64,000 nt of DNA from JASHPR01 sp963844655 (GTDB taxonomy: Bacteria; Actinomycetota; Actinomycetes; Streptosporangiales; Streptosporangiaceae). Below are positions 1-8,305 of this stretch, piece after piece; position 1 is the first letter of the stretch; each line of letters starts with the position of its first letter. The notes under the pieces are model-generated. The model ran no database searches and was not told the origin of the DNA. It worked only from the letters and a program-made list of their open reading frames with translations. The position numbers were made by a program, and so were the translations under genes. The stretch spans positions 638,487 to 702,486 of the forward strand of contig CAWJPA010000001.1 of NCBI GenBank assembly GCA_963844655.1, written 5' to 3'.

Positions 1-1687
1 GCTGGCGGCCGTGCAGCGCGGCGCCCGGCCGAACCTCCGGGTGCTGCTCATCGCCGCGGGGATCGCGGCGGCCGTGCTGACCGTGCTGCCGCCCGCCGGG
101 TCCACCGACGCGTTCGACTACGCCAGCTACGGCCGGATCATGGCGCTCGGCCACAACCCGTATGTGATGACCCCGTACCACCTGCGCCTCATGCACGACA
201 GCTTCGCCCGGTCCGTGCCCACCACGTGGGAGCACGTCGTGAGCGTCTACGGGCCGCTGGCGACGTTCGAGCAGTTCCTCGCGGCCAAGCTGGGCGGCGG
301 CTCCGCCGCGCGGACCGTGTTCTGGCTGAAGCTCTGGGATTCGGTGGCGTTCGCCCTGGTCGCGCTCGTCATCGACCGGCTGCTGCGCTCCGACCCGGCG
401 CGGCGGCTGCGCGGTCACCTGCTCTGGACCATCAACCCGCTGCTGCTCTGGGGCCTGATCGCGGCCGGGCACCTCGACGTGCTCGCCGCCGCGGCCGGCC
501 TGGCCGGGCTGGTCGTGCTCGGCCGCCAGCCCGCCGCCGCCCGGCCCAGTACCGCGCGCGTGCTGGCCTGCGGGGCGCTGATCGGGATCGCCGTGGACAT
601 CAAGGTCAACTACATCCTGTTCGGCCTGGGCGCGGCCTGGGCGCTGCGGCGGTCCCCGGCCGCGCTGATGGCCGCGGCCGGGGCGGGCCTCGCGGTGCTC
701 GGGCCCAGCTACGCGTGGTTCGGGCTGCCGGCGGTGGAGGCCATCGTGGACCGCAGGAACGGGGCCAGCGCGGACAACTTCTACAAGGCCTTCATCATCG
801 AACCGCGCCTGATGGCCCACCTGGCGCTGATCGCCGTCGTCCTGGTGGCCGCCACGGCCTGGCTGGCGCTGCGGCGGATGCCCCCGGGCGACCCGCGCCG
901 GCCCGCGGTCAGGCCGGCGCTGGCGCTGTCGGTGGCGTGGCTGTTCATCTGGCCCTACCAGTTCCCGTGGTACGACGCGATGATCGTCTGCCTGCTCGTG
1001 CTCTACCCCGCGACCCGGCTTGACTGGCTGGTGCTGATCCGGCTGGTCGCGGGCACGATCCCGAACACCCCCGGGCACCCGATGGCGCATCCCCGGTCGG
1101 TCGCGCTGCTGCACCACACCGCCGTGCACGTGCTCGCGCCCATGGTCCTGCTCGCCGCCGCAGCGGCTTTCGTCTGGCTCTGCTGGTCCGGGCGCTGGAA
1201 GCTGCGCGAGCCCGGCGGCGACCTGACCGCCCGGACGCGCCGGGCGGCTCAGCCGCAGTCGGCGGCGCTGGGACGGCGCACCGGGCCGGGGCCGATCGCC
1301 TGCAGCACGATCGCGGTGACCACCGGGCTGACCGGCAGCTGGTCGTGGCTGATCCGCGCGCCGGGGCAGACCGACTGGACCGGGACGTTGATCGCGCCCG
1401 CCAGCCGGGCCGACCCGGCTGGCGTGACCACCCGGTCGTCGGTGGTCCACACCGAGACCCAGCGCGGCCGGGCGGGCACGGGCGTGGCGACCAGCCCGGT
1501 GAGCAGGCTGCTGCCTGGTACCAGCTGCTGGCACGCCTCCGGGCACGCCCCGGGCACGAACCCCTCGGCCCCCGCGGCGATCGTGGCCCCGTGGAACGGA
1601 GAGCCGAGCGTGACCACCCGCCGGGCCTTGGCTGAGCCGTCGTCATGGCGCGCCCACAGCAGCACGACCACGCCGCCCGCCGAGTAG
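1..1687 (+). CDS. GT-C fold (MptB/GT87-like) mannosyltransferase, 5' partial
   Basis: The frame is open from the first base, so the N-terminus lies upstream of the window. It encodes a polytopic membrane protein of about 400 residues with many hydrophobic helices, an early Asp-rich loop (TDAFDYASYG), a VYGPLA segment and a late WPYQFPWYD loop. These features resemble polyprenyl-phosphomannose-dependent mannosyltransferases of the MptB/GT87 type, which add mannose to lipid-linked glycans outside the membrane. The membrane domain ends near base 1240. The frame then has no stop for another 145 codons and runs antisense through the 3' half of the convergent lipase gene. That tail is low-complexity and looks like lipase shadow, so the natural stop may have been lost. 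Substrate is not determined. Confidence 0.6.
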   Translation, partial: LAAVQRGARPNLRVLLIAAGIAAAVLTVLPPAGSTDAFDYASYGRIMALGHNPYVMTPYHLRLMHDSFARSVPTTWEHVVSVYGPLATFEQFLAAKLGGGSAARTVFWLKLWDSVAFALVALVIDRLLRSDPARRLRGHLLWTINPLLLWGLIAAGHLDVLAAAAGLAGLVVLGRQPAAARPSTARVLACGALIGIAVDIKVNYILFGLGAAWALRRSPAALMAAAGAGLAVLGPSYAWFGLPAVEAIVDRRNGASADNFYKAFIIEPRLMAHLALIAVVLVAATAWLALRRMPPGDPRRPAVRPALALSVAWLFIWPYQFPWYDAMIVCLLVLYPATRLDWLVLIRLVAGTIPNTPGHPMAHPRSVALLHHTAVHVLAPMVLLAAAAAFVWLCWSGRWKLREPGGDLTARTRRAAQPQSAALGRRTGPGPIACSTIAVTTGLTGSWSWLIRAPGQTDWTGTLIAPASRADPAGVTTRSSVVHTETQRGRAGTGVATSPVSRLLPGTSCWHASGHAPGTNPSAPAAIVAPWNGEPSVTTRRALAEPSSWRAHSSTTTPPAE

Positions 1688-2085
1688 CCGATCACGTCTA
1701 CCGACGGGGCGCCGCGGTCCAGGGCCCGGGTCACCGCGTCGTTGAGCACCCGGGCCTCGGCGTTCAGGTCGCCGGTGCCGTGGCCGGGCAGCCGCACCAC
1801 GGTGGCCGTGCGGCCGGTGGCCCGGATCCGCGCGGCCAGCGCGGACAGCGACCCGGTCCGGCCGCCGTAGCCGGGCACGAGCAGCACCGGGCCTGGCTGG
1901 TTCGGCGGCGGGTAGCCGCGCACCGGGCCGCCGATCGAGGCGGTCTTGACGGCGATGATCGCGATCGCCGCCGCCACCAGCACCGCGATCGCGGCGGCCA
2001 GCATCCGGCGCCGGGGGGAGAGCCCGCCGAGCCCGAGCCGCGCCCCGGCACGCTGCGGCCAGGAAGTTGGGTTCGGCTTGCCCAT
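1249..2085 (-). CDS. Secreted or membrane-anchored alpha/beta hydrolase (lipase/esterase)
   Basis: About 278 residues. An N-terminal hydrophobic segment (AAAIAVLVAAAIAIIAV) acts as a signal anchor. The fold signature follows: LLVPGYGGRTGS as oxyanion strand, GYSAGG as nucleophile elbow with the catalytic Ser, a TTDDRVV acid region, and a late SHDQLP segment that can supply the His. It is related to triacylglycerol lipases and the PGAP1-like esterases common in actinomycetes. ATG at 2085 is preferred; GTG at 2094 is nine bases further upstream in frame. The gene is convergent with the mannosyltransferase and overlaps its reading frame by more than 430 bases. Confidence 0.75.
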   Translation of the reverse strand: MGKPNPTSWPQRAGARLGLGGLSPRRRMLAAAIAVLVAAAIAIIAVKTASIGGPVRGYPPPNQPGPVLLVPGYGGRTGSLSALAARIRATGRTATVVRLPGHGTGDLNAEARVLNDAVTRALDRGAPSVDVIGYSAGGVVVLLWARHDDGSAKARRVVTLGSPFHGATIAAGAEGFVPGACPEACQQLVPGSSLLTGLVATPVPARPRWVSVWTTDDRVVTPAGSARLAGAINVPVQSVCPGARISHDQLPVSPVVTAIVLQAIGPGPVRRPSAADCG

Positions 2086-2208
2086 GCTTGCCACGGTAAA
2101 AGACGAACCGGCCTACGATCACGGCGACGCTGAACACTTCCGGCTTTGCTGACGTGTCAGTGGTGTAGCCGGCAGGCGGCACCGTTCCCCGCGGCGGTAG
2201 GAGAAACT

Positions 2209-4710
2209 GTGAAGCCACTGGCGGCGAGCGACCCACGCCAGGTCGGGCCGTACCGGCTCCGCGCCCGGCTCGGGGCCGGCGGGATGGGGCAGGTGTTCCT
2301 CGGGTACTCGCCGGCCGGCCGGCCGGTCGCGGTGAAGATCATTCACCATGAGCTGGCCGCCGACTCCGTGTTCCGCACCAGGTTCCGCCGCGAGGTGGCC
2401 GCGGCCAGGTCGGTGAGCGGCGCGTACACCGCGCCGGTGACGGCGGCCGGGCCGGACGATGACCCGCCGTGGCTGGCCACCTCGTTCGTGCCGGGGCCGT
2501 CGCTGGCGGACGCGGTCGCCGAGGGCGGGCCGCTGCCGGCGGCGTCGGTGTGGAAGCTCGCGGCCGGCCTGGTGGAGGCGCTGCAGGCGGTGCACGCCAG
2601 CGGCCTGGTGCACCGCGACCTCAAGCCGGCCAACGTGATGCTCGCTCTCGACGGGCCGCGGGTCATCGACTTCGGCATCTCGCGCGCGCTGCAGAGCACC
2701 CAGATGACCTCGACCGGCCTGATCGTGGGCACGCCCGCGTTCATGTCGCCGGAACAGGCGGACGGCGCGCGGGTAGGGGCGCCGAGCGACGTGTTCTCGC
2801 TCGGCTGCGTGATCGTGTTCGCCGCGACCGGGGTGGGGCCGTTCGGGGACGGGCCGCCCGCGTCGATGCTGTACCGGATCGTGCACGCCGAACCCGCGCT
2901 GGGCCAGGTGCCTGACGGGCTGCGCGAGCTCGCGGCGGCCTGCCTGGCCAAGGCGCCCGAGGAGCGGCCGAGCCCGGCCGAGCTCGTCGACATGATCGCC
3001 GCGGGCCGCGCCGCCGAGGAGGACACCGGGCTGGCCTCGTTCTGGCCTGCCGGAGTGGCCGGCCTGATCCGCGCGTTCCAGGCCCGGCTCAACAGCGAGA
3101 TCCCCGCGGCGCCCGGGCCGTCCGCCCCGAAGGAACAGCCCGCGGGCGCCACGCCACAGGCCGCGGGCACAACGGCGCAGCCCGCGGGCACGGTGCCGCA
3201 GCCCGCGGGCACGGCGGCGCAGCCGGCCGGTCCTGCGCGGCCTGCCGTGGGGGCGGCGAGCCCGGCCGCGCCCGCCGCGAGTGCGGTGGAGCCCCTCCTG
3301 GCCGACCCGGGCACGGTCACCTCCGCCACGGTGCTGCAGGCCCCGGGCGCCCCGCCTGTCGCCACGGCGGCGCTGCCCGAGACCGCGCGGGCCTGGAACC
3401 TGTTCGGCACCCGGCCGGTGACCGCGCCACCCGGTCAGGACGCGGCCGGGTTCGCCGGCGCGGACCTTCCCGGGCTTGGGCGCGGTGCCCAGGCGGACGC
3501 CGCGGTGGCTGGCCACGGCGGCGCGACCCCGGGGCTGCCGGGCGACCTGCCCGGCTGGACCGCCGGCCGCGGCGGAACGCCCGAGACCGGCGTGACGCGC
3601 AGGCGCGCGCTGTTCTCGGTGATCGGCGTGGCTGCCGCGGCCGGGCTGGGCGTGGCCGGATGGGAACTCACCCGCGGCGGCGGGTCACCCCCGGCGGCCG
3701 GGCCCCCGCCCAGGAAGGGCAGCACGCCCGCGGCGAAGACGGGCACGGTGCCCAGGGGCGGGCGGATCTGGTCGTTCCCGACCACCCAGGACGTGCAGTC
3801 GGGGATCGCGGTGGCCAACGGCGTCGTGTACGTCGGCAGCAACGACGGCAGCGTGTACGCGCTGGACGCCGCCTACGGGCACCAGATCTGGGCGTTCCCC
3901 ACGGACGGCGCCATCCAGTCCGGGATCGCGGTGGCCGGTGACGCCGTCTACGCGGGCAGCAGCGACGGGAACGTCTACGCCGTGCGGGTCAGCAACGGCC
4001 GCCGGATCTGGAAGTCCGCGGTGGGCGGCATCATGTCCTCCGGGATCGCGGTGGCCAACGGCGCGGTCTACGGCGGCTGCATCGGCCTGCCCGCGTTCGC
4101 GCTGCGCACCAGCAACGGCGGCCGGATCTGGAGCATCGGCCCGGGCAACTCCCCGCAGGGCGTCGCGGTGGCCGGCGACGTCCTCTACGCCGGGAGCACG
4201 GCCTCGGGCGTCTTTGCCCTGCACACCAGCAACGGCGGCACGATCTGGGACTCTCAGACCGAAGGGCCGGTCGCCTCGGGGATCGCCCTGGGCCCCGGTG
4301 CGGTGTACGCGGGCAGCTATGACAAGAACGTGTACGCCATCAGCACCAGTAATGGCGGCAAGCTCTGGGTCTTCCCGGCCGGGAACCAGGTCAACTCGGG
4401 AATCGCCGTGGCCGGCGGGGTGGTCTGCGCGGGCACCGACGACGGGTACGTGTACGGCCTGAGCGCGGCCCATGGCCACAAGCTGTGGAGGTTCCGGGCC
4501 GGCGGCCGGGTCGACTCCGGCTTCGCGATGGCCAACGGCGTGGTCTACTTCGGCAGCTGGGACAACAAGGTCTACGCGCTGCAGGCCAGCACCGGCCACA
4601 AGATCTGGGATTACACCACGGGCGGCACGGTGTCGTCCGGGATCGTGGTCGCCAGCGGCGTCGTGTACGTCGGCAGCGACGACTCCAGGATCTACGCGCT
4701 GCGGGCCTAG
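2209..4710 (+). CDS. Receptor-like Ser/Thr protein kinase with PQQ/beta-propeller sensor
   Basis: 833 residues from GTG 2209, chosen because GGTAGGAG lies six bases upstream; the longer frame lacks a site. The kinase domain (about 1-280) has a Gly loop GAGGMG (22-27), VAVK Lys 43, HRDLKPAN at 135-142, DFG-type Asp 154 and an SPEQ activation segment. A Pro/Ala/Gln linker with QPAGT-type repeats follows, then one membrane helix near 464-486. The C-terminal half (about 515-833) carries roughly eight 40-residue repeats ending in VYVGS..G.VYALDA and IWxF, the pattern of PQQ-type propeller blades. The likely topology is cytoplasmic kinase and external propeller sensor. All catalytic residues are present. 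The ligand is unknown. Confidence 0.9.
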   Translation: MKPLAASDPRQVGPYRLRARLGAGGMGQVFLGYSPAGRPVAVKIIHHELAADSVFRTRFRREVAAARSVSGAYTAPVTAAGPDDDPPWLATSFVPGPSLADAVAEGGPLPAASVWKLAAGLVEALQAVHASGLVHRDLKPANVMLALDGPRVIDFGISRALQSTQMTSTGLIVGTPAFMSPEQADGARVGAPSDVFSLGCVIVFAATGVGPFGDGPPASMLYRIVHAEPALGQVPDGLRELAAACLAKAPEERPSPAELVDMIAAGRAAEEDTGLASFWPAGVAGLIRAFQARLNSEIPAAPGPSAPKEQPAGATPQAAGTTAQPAGTVPQPAGTAAQPAGPARPAVGAASPAAPAASAVEPLLADPGTVTSATVLQAPGAPPVATAALPETARAWNLFGTRPVTAPPGQDAAGFAGADLPGLGRGAQADAAVAGHGGATPGLPGDLPGWTAGRGGTPETGVTRRRALFSVIGVAAAAGLGVAGWELTRGGGSPPAAGPPPRKGSTPAAKTGTVPRGGRIWSFPTTQDVQSGIAVANGVVYVGSNDGSVYALDAAYGHQIWAFPTDGAIQSGIAVAGDAVYAGSSDGNVYAVRVSNGRRIWKSAVGGIMSSGIAVANGAVYGGCIGLPAFALRTSNGGRIWSIGPGNSPQGVAVAGDVLYAGSTASGVFALHTSNGGTIWDSQTEGPVASGIALGPGAVYAGSYDKNVYAISTSNGGKLWVFPAGNQVNSGIAVAGGVVCAGTDDGYVYGLSAAHGHKLWRFRAGGRVDSGFAMANGVVYFGSWDNKVYALQASTGHKIWDYTTGGTVSSGIVVASGVVYVGSDDSRIYALRA

Positions 4711-4722
4711 ACAGCTGCACCT

Positions 4723-4770
4723 TTGACGCAACCGTCTGGTTGCTATAAAGTAGCAACCAATCAGTTGCTA
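4723..4770 (+). promoter_or_regulatory. Promoter with two tandem ArsR-type dyads
   Basis: Two dyads of the form TAGCAAC-N6-GTTGCTA lie in tandem at 4728-4743 (the first half-site shortened to GCAAC) and 4751-4770. The inner arms GTTGCTA (4739-4745) and TAGCAAC (4751-4757) also form a perfect inverted repeat around TAAAG. A -35-like TTGACG (4723-4728) and a -10-like TAAAGT (4746-4751) with 17-base spacing are interleaved with the dyads. A dimeric repressor bound there would block RNA polymerase. The ArsR gene two cistrons downstream is the obvious candidate, giving autoregulation of the AHSA1-arsR operon. Confidence 0.7.
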
Positions 4771-4786
4771 CTTACTGGAGGCTGTC

Positions 4787-5218
4787 ATGGCATTTCCTGA
4801 TCACATCGAGCGGACCGTGGAGATCGCTCACCCGCCGTCCGCGGTGTGGGCGGCACTCACCACAGCCGAGGGCCTGGGCGCCTGGTTCGGCAACAAGGCC
4901 ACGATCGACCTGCGCCCGGGCGGGTCGGGCCGGATGAGCTGGGAGGGCGGGCACACGGCCGAGATGCGGGTGGAACGGGTGGAGGAGCCGACCGTGTTCG
5001 GGTACACCTGGCACATCTACGGGCTGCCCGACGACGACCCGCGCCGTACGTACGTCGAGTTCACGCTCGAGCCGGCCGGCGCGGGCACCCGGCTGACCGT
5101 GGTCGAGAGCGGTTTCGCGCAGCTGCCCGAGGACGCCTACCGCAAGGCCTACGACGGCAACACCGAGGGCTGGGCCAAGGAACTGGGCGAACTGGCCGCC
5201 TACCTCGATGCCGCCTGA
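4787..5218 (+). CDS. AHSA1/SRPBCC-domain protein
   Basis: 143 residues with the START-like hydrophobic-cavity fold: IERTVEIAHPPSAVWAAL at the start, ..AWFGNKATIDLRPGGSGRM.., YTWHIYG, and a terminal helix region GWAKELGELAAYL. These small proteins bind hydrophobic ligands and are routinely encoded beside an ArsR repressor, as here. ATG 4787 is preceded by ACTGGAGG. The stop overlaps the start of the ArsR gene by 11 bases, so the two are translationally coupled and controlled by the tandem-dyad promoter upstream. The ligand is unknown. Confidence 0.85.
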   Translation: MAFPDHIERTVEIAHPPSAVWAALTTAEGLGAWFGNKATIDLRPGGSGRMSWEGGHTAEMRVERVEEPTVFGYTWHIYGLPDDDPRRTYVEFTLEPAGAGTRLTVVESGFAQLPEDAYRKAYDGNTEGWAKELGELAAYLDAA

Positions 5219-5549
5219 CATCGAGGCGATCGCCGAGCAGGTCTTCGTGGCCCTGGCCGACCCGACCCGGCGCGCCATCCTGGGCGCTCTCGCCGCAGCG
5301 GGCCCGGCCACGGCCACGGACCTGGCCGGGCGCCTGCCGATCACGCGGCAGGCGATCGCCAAGCACCTGGCCCTGCTGGCCGAGGCGGGCCTGGTGACGG
5401 CCGAGCCGGGGGAGCGGCGCCGGGTGCGTTACCGGCTGCGCTCCGCCCCGATGCAGGTGGCGCAGCAGTTCCTGGCCGCGATGGCCCGCGACTGGGACGG
5501 CCCGCTCGGCGCGCTGAAGGACCACCTGGACCGGGGTGCCCGCGGGTAA
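5208..5549 (+). CDS. ArsR/SmtB-type winged-helix repressor
   Basis: 113 residues forming a compact winged helix: VALADPTRRAILGAL (helix 1-2), TDLAGRLPITRQAIAKHLALL as the recognition helix region, and VTAEPGERRRVRYRL as the wing. No Cys metal-sensing box (ELCVCDL) is visible, so it is probably not a classical metal sensor and belongs to the SdpR-like branch paired with AHSA1 proteins. It overlaps the preceding gene by 11 bases. It is the likely ligand of the tandem dyads at 4728-4770. Confidence 0.88.
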   Translation: MPPDIEAIAEQVFVALADPTRRAILGALAAAGPATATDLAGRLPITRQAIAKHLALLAEAGLVTAEPGERRRVRYRLRSAPMQVAQQFLAAMARDWDGPLGALKDHLDRGARG

Positions 5550-5664
5550 CCCCGCGCCACCCGACCGGAGGGCACCAGAGCTGATCACGAACCACGTCAC
5601 CCGTACCAAGCACGAGACCGGCCGCGCGTGCGCGCGGACCTGAACCCGAAAGGTGGACAGCACC

Positions 5665-6396
5665 ATGAAGACACCCCCGATCGTCACACCGCGGGAGTGG
5701 CAGTCAGCGCGAGAGCAGCTGCTCGTGAAGGAGAAAGAGCTGACCCGGGCCCGGGACGCGCTGGCCGCGGAGCGCCGGCGGATGCCGTGGCTGCCGGTGG
5801 AGAAGGCCTATGAGTTCGACGGGCCTCAGGGCCAGGCGAGCCTGGCTGGCCTGTTCGAGGGCCGCCGTCAGCTGATCGTCTACCGCGCCTTCTTCGAGCC
5901 GGGCGTGATCGGCTGGCCGGATCACGCTTGCCACGGCTGTTCCATGATGGCCGATCAGGTCGCCAACGTCGTCCACCTGAACGCCAGGGACATCACGTTC
6001 GCCTACGCCTCGCGCGCGCCGCAGGCCGACATCGCGCGCCTCAAGGAGCGGATGGGCTGGGCCATGCCCTGGTACACGATCACCGACGGGTGGGACGCCG
6101 ACTTCGGTGTGGACCAGTGGCACGGCACGAACGCGTTCTTCCGCGACGGCGACCAGGTGTTCCGCACCTACTTCACCGACAACCGCGGTGACGAGGCGCT
6201 GGGGAGCACCTGGAGCTACCTCGACCTGAGCGCGCTCGGGCGGCAGGAGGAGTGGGAGGACTCGCCCGAGGGCTATCCGCAGACCGCGCCGTACGACTGG
6301 TGGAACTGGCACGACGAATACGACCATCCCGAGCTGGCCCAGGGGCCGTTGAAGCGCGCCGTCGCGGCCGCAGGTTCCGCCGGTCAGGATGCGTGA
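5665..6396 (+). CDS. DUF899 thioredoxin-like family protein
   Basis: 243 residues from ATG 5665, with AAAGGTGG nine bases upstream; GTG 5653 is a weaker alternative. The N-terminal motif TPREWQSAREQLLVKEKELTRARDALAAERR and the later GWPDHACHGCSMMADQ (paired Cys in a CxGC arrangement) and WNWHDEYD are characteristic of DUF899. These are predicted thioredoxin-fold proteins of unknown reaction, often sitting beside AHSA1/ArsR pairs, as here. The gap to the ArsR gene is 115 bases, so it may share transcripts with it. Confidence 0.85.
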   Translation: MKTPPIVTPREWQSAREQLLVKEKELTRARDALAAERRRMPWLPVEKAYEFDGPQGQASLAGLFEGRRQLIVYRAFFEPGVIGWPDHACHGCSMMADQVANVVHLNARDITFAYASRAPQADIARLKERMGWAMPWYTITDGWDADFGVDQWHGTNAFFRDGDQVFRTYFTDNRGDEALGSTWSYLDLSALGRQEEWEDSPEGYPQTAPYDWWNWHDEYDHPELAQGPLKRAVAAAGSAGQDA

Positions 6397-6437
6397 GCAG
6401 GAGAGTGACGACGGCGACTCCGCCGGGCCATCCGGTG

Positions 6438-6734
6438 TCAGTTGCCCCAGTCGATGGTGGCGCGAGCGGCCACGTCGGGGTGGCGTTCAAGATAATTACG
6501 CGCGAACGGGCAGAGCGGGACCACCGTCAGGTTCTCGCGGGCCGCGCGGTCGACCGCGGCCGACACCAGCCTGCCGCCCAGGCCGCGGCCCTCCAGCTCG
6601 GTGGGCACGTCGGTGTGGATGAGCACGAGCCGCTTCCCGTTGCGCCGGTAGACGAGCTCGGCGACGTGACCGTCGGCCTCCAGCTCGAAACGGAGATCGG
6701 CCTGGTTGTCGGTGATCTGCGGGGCATCGCTCAC
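6438..6734 (-). CDS. GCN5-related N-acetyltransferase-like protein (YjdJ type)
   Basis: 98 residues when started at GTG 6734 (VSDAPQITDNQADLRFELEADG). A longer frame exists but its N-terminus is low-complexity. The pattern HVAELVYRRNGKRLVLIHTDVPTELEGRGLGGRLVSAAVDRAARENLTVVPLCPFARNY is the small GNAT_acetyltransf_2/YjdJ family, with the acetyl-CoA pyrophosphate loop at EGRGLGGRL and the C-terminal PFARNYLERHP signature. Substrate unknown. It is convergent with DUF899 and divergent from the oxidoreductase at 6866. Confidence 0.85.
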   Translation of the reverse strand: MSDAPQITDNQADLRFELEADGHVAELVYRRNGKRLVLIHTDVPTELEGRGLGGRLVSAAVDRAARENLTVVPLCPFARNYLERHPDVAARATIDWGN

Positions 6735-6865
6735 AACACCATCGTCGCATCCGGCCCGGTTCCTGGACGCCGGCGGCCCCGTGCATCCGGGGCCGCCGCG
6801 GGGGCATAGACGGGTACCGCAGGCTGTTGGCGAGACCACGACAACAGCAAAGGAGTTGCGGGGAC

Positions 6866-7786
6866 ATGCCTAAGGCTGTGCGGTACGACGATTACGGCGG
6901 GGTTGACGTTCTGCAGGTTGTGGAGGTGGACCGTCCGGTCCCCGGTCCCGGGCAGGTTCTGGTCCGGGTCAAGGCGGCCGGGATCAACCCCGGCGAGGCC
7001 AAGATCCGCGACGGCCTGCTGGCGGAGAGATGGCCGTCCACGTTCCCCTCCGGGCAGGGCAGCGACCTCGCCGGCGTCGTGGAGGAACTGGGCGGGGGCG
7101 TCACCGGGTTCGCGGTGGGCGACGAGGTCATCGGGTGGACGGACAACCGGGCGAGCCAGGCCGAGTTCGTCTCGGTCGAGGCCGCGGACCTCACCCACCG
7201 CCCCGCGGGCGTCTCGTGGGAGGCGGCCGGCGGGCTGTTCGTGGTGGGGGCGACCGCGTACGCGGCGGTCCGTGCCGTCGCCGCCGGGCCGGGTGACGTC
7301 GTGGTGGTCTCCGGCGCGGCCGGCGGCGTCGGCTCGGTCGCGGTGCAGCTGGCCAAGAATGCGGGTGCCACGGTGATCGGCCTGGCCAGCCCGGCGAATC
7401 ACGAGTGGCTGGCCAGCCACGGCGTGATCGGCGTGGCCTACGGCGACGGGGTAGCCGACCGCATCCTGGCTGCGGCTGGCGGCCATGTGGACGCATTCAT
7501 CGACACAGTCGGCGGCGACTACGTGGAGCTGGCGCTGTCGCTCGGGGCGCAGCCAGACCGGATCGACACCATCGCCAACTTCACCGCCCAGGAGAAGTAC
7601 GGCGTCAAGATGGACGGCAATGCGGTTGGGGCCAGCGCCGACGTGCTGGCCGAGCTGGCCGGGCTGATCGCCAAGGGGCAGCTCGAGATCCCGATCTCCG
7701 GCGTCTACCCGCTGGCCGAGGTCCGGGCGGCCTACACCGAGCTGGAGAAGGGCCACACCCGCGGCAAGATCATCCTGGAGCCCTGA
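6866..7786 (+). CDS. NADP-dependent quinone-oxidoreductase-like MDR enzyme
   Basis: 306 residues from ATG 6866, preceded by AAGGAGTTG eight bases away. Medium-chain reductase family without structural zinc: a GroES-like N-domain (VKAAGINPGEAKIRDG, QGSDLAGVVEELG), then a Rossmann domain with VVVSGAAGGVGSVAVQLAKNAGA (nucleotide-binding AxxGxxG near residue 150), closing with the typical GKIILEP terminus. Such enzymes reduce quinones or enones with NADPH. The 3' end overlaps the convergent ICMT-like gene by 17 bases. Confidence 0.88.
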   Translation: MPKAVRYDDYGGVDVLQVVEVDRPVPGPGQVLVRVKAAGINPGEAKIRDGLLAERWPSTFPSGQGSDLAGVVEELGGGVTGFAVGDEVIGWTDNRASQAEFVSVEAADLTHRPAGVSWEAAGGLFVVGATAYAAVRAVAAGPGDVVVVSGAAGGVGSVAVQLAKNAGATVIGLASPANHEWLASHGVIGVAYGDGVADRILAAAGGHVDAFIDTVGGDYVELALSLGAQPDRIDTIANFTAQEKYGVKMDGNAVGASADVLAELAGLIAKGQLEIPISGVYPLAEVRAAYTELEKGHTRGKIILEP

Positions 7787-8303
7787 CGTCCTCGGGTCCG
7801 GCCAAGGCGTCGGGCGCCCACGGCCTGAGGCGCGGCCACCAGCCGGGAACCCCTCGGCGGTAGGCCTCGTACTGCGCTCCGTACCGGCGGCGCAGCGTCG
7901 GCTCCTCGTACCAGCGCACGAACGCCGCGCAGGCCGCCCAGACCAGGGCGGCGTAGGCCAGCAGTACCGGGCGGCCAAGGACCAGGGCCTGCCCGGCGAT
8001 GACGGCGAGGACGGCCAGGTACATCGGGTTGCGCACGTGCCGGTACAGCCCGCCGATCACCAGCTGCTCGGTCGGCGCGGCCGGGGCGGGGGTGCCGGCT
8101 CCCTCGCGCACGAACCGGGCGAACGCGCTGACCAGCACGATAACACCCGCCGCGATGAGCACTGCGCCGATGATCTGCAGCGGAACCGCCAGGTGCGGCC
8201 GGGCCTGCCAGCCGGTGAGCCACCACGGGACCAGCCCGGCGACCGTGCCCGGAGCGAGCACGAAGAAGACCGAGCTGCCCACGGCCGACGTCACCTTGCT
8301 CAT
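7770..8303 (-). CDS. Isoprenylcysteine carboxyl methyltransferase (ICMT/PEMT)-like membrane protein
   Basis: 177 residues from ATG 8303. Four to five hydrophobic helices surround the family signature GGLYRHVRNPMYLAVLAVIAG and a C-terminal EEPTLRRRYGAQYEAYRRGVPGWWPR. The last stretch contains the (E)EP..RRRYG..Y..Y motif that binds S-adenosylmethionine in ICMT/PEMT enzymes. Bacterial members have uncertain substrates. The start lies two bases after the stop of the GNAT gene at 8306-8944, so the pair is co-transcribed. Confidence 0.85.
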   Translation of the reverse strand: MSKVTSAVGSSVFFVLAPGTVAGLVPWWLTGWQARPHLAVPLQIIGAVLIAAGVIVLVSAFARFVREGAGTPAPAAPTEQLVIGGLYRHVRNPMYLAVLAVIAGQALVLGRPVLLAYAALVWAACAAFVRWYEEPTLRRRYGAQYEAYRRGVPGWWPRLRPWAPDALAGPEDVRAPG

Positions 8304-8305
8304 GG

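Noticed and set aside
2119..3516. Long minus-strand open frames across the kinase gene
   Set aside because: They are antisense to a fully convincing kinase, Arg/Gly/Pro-rich, and show no domain or ribosome site. GC-rich DNA opens such frames routinely.
3780..4710. Repeated GGATCGCGGTGGCC-like units as DNA repeats
   Set aside because: They encode successive blades of the kinase propeller, so the repetition is at protein level.
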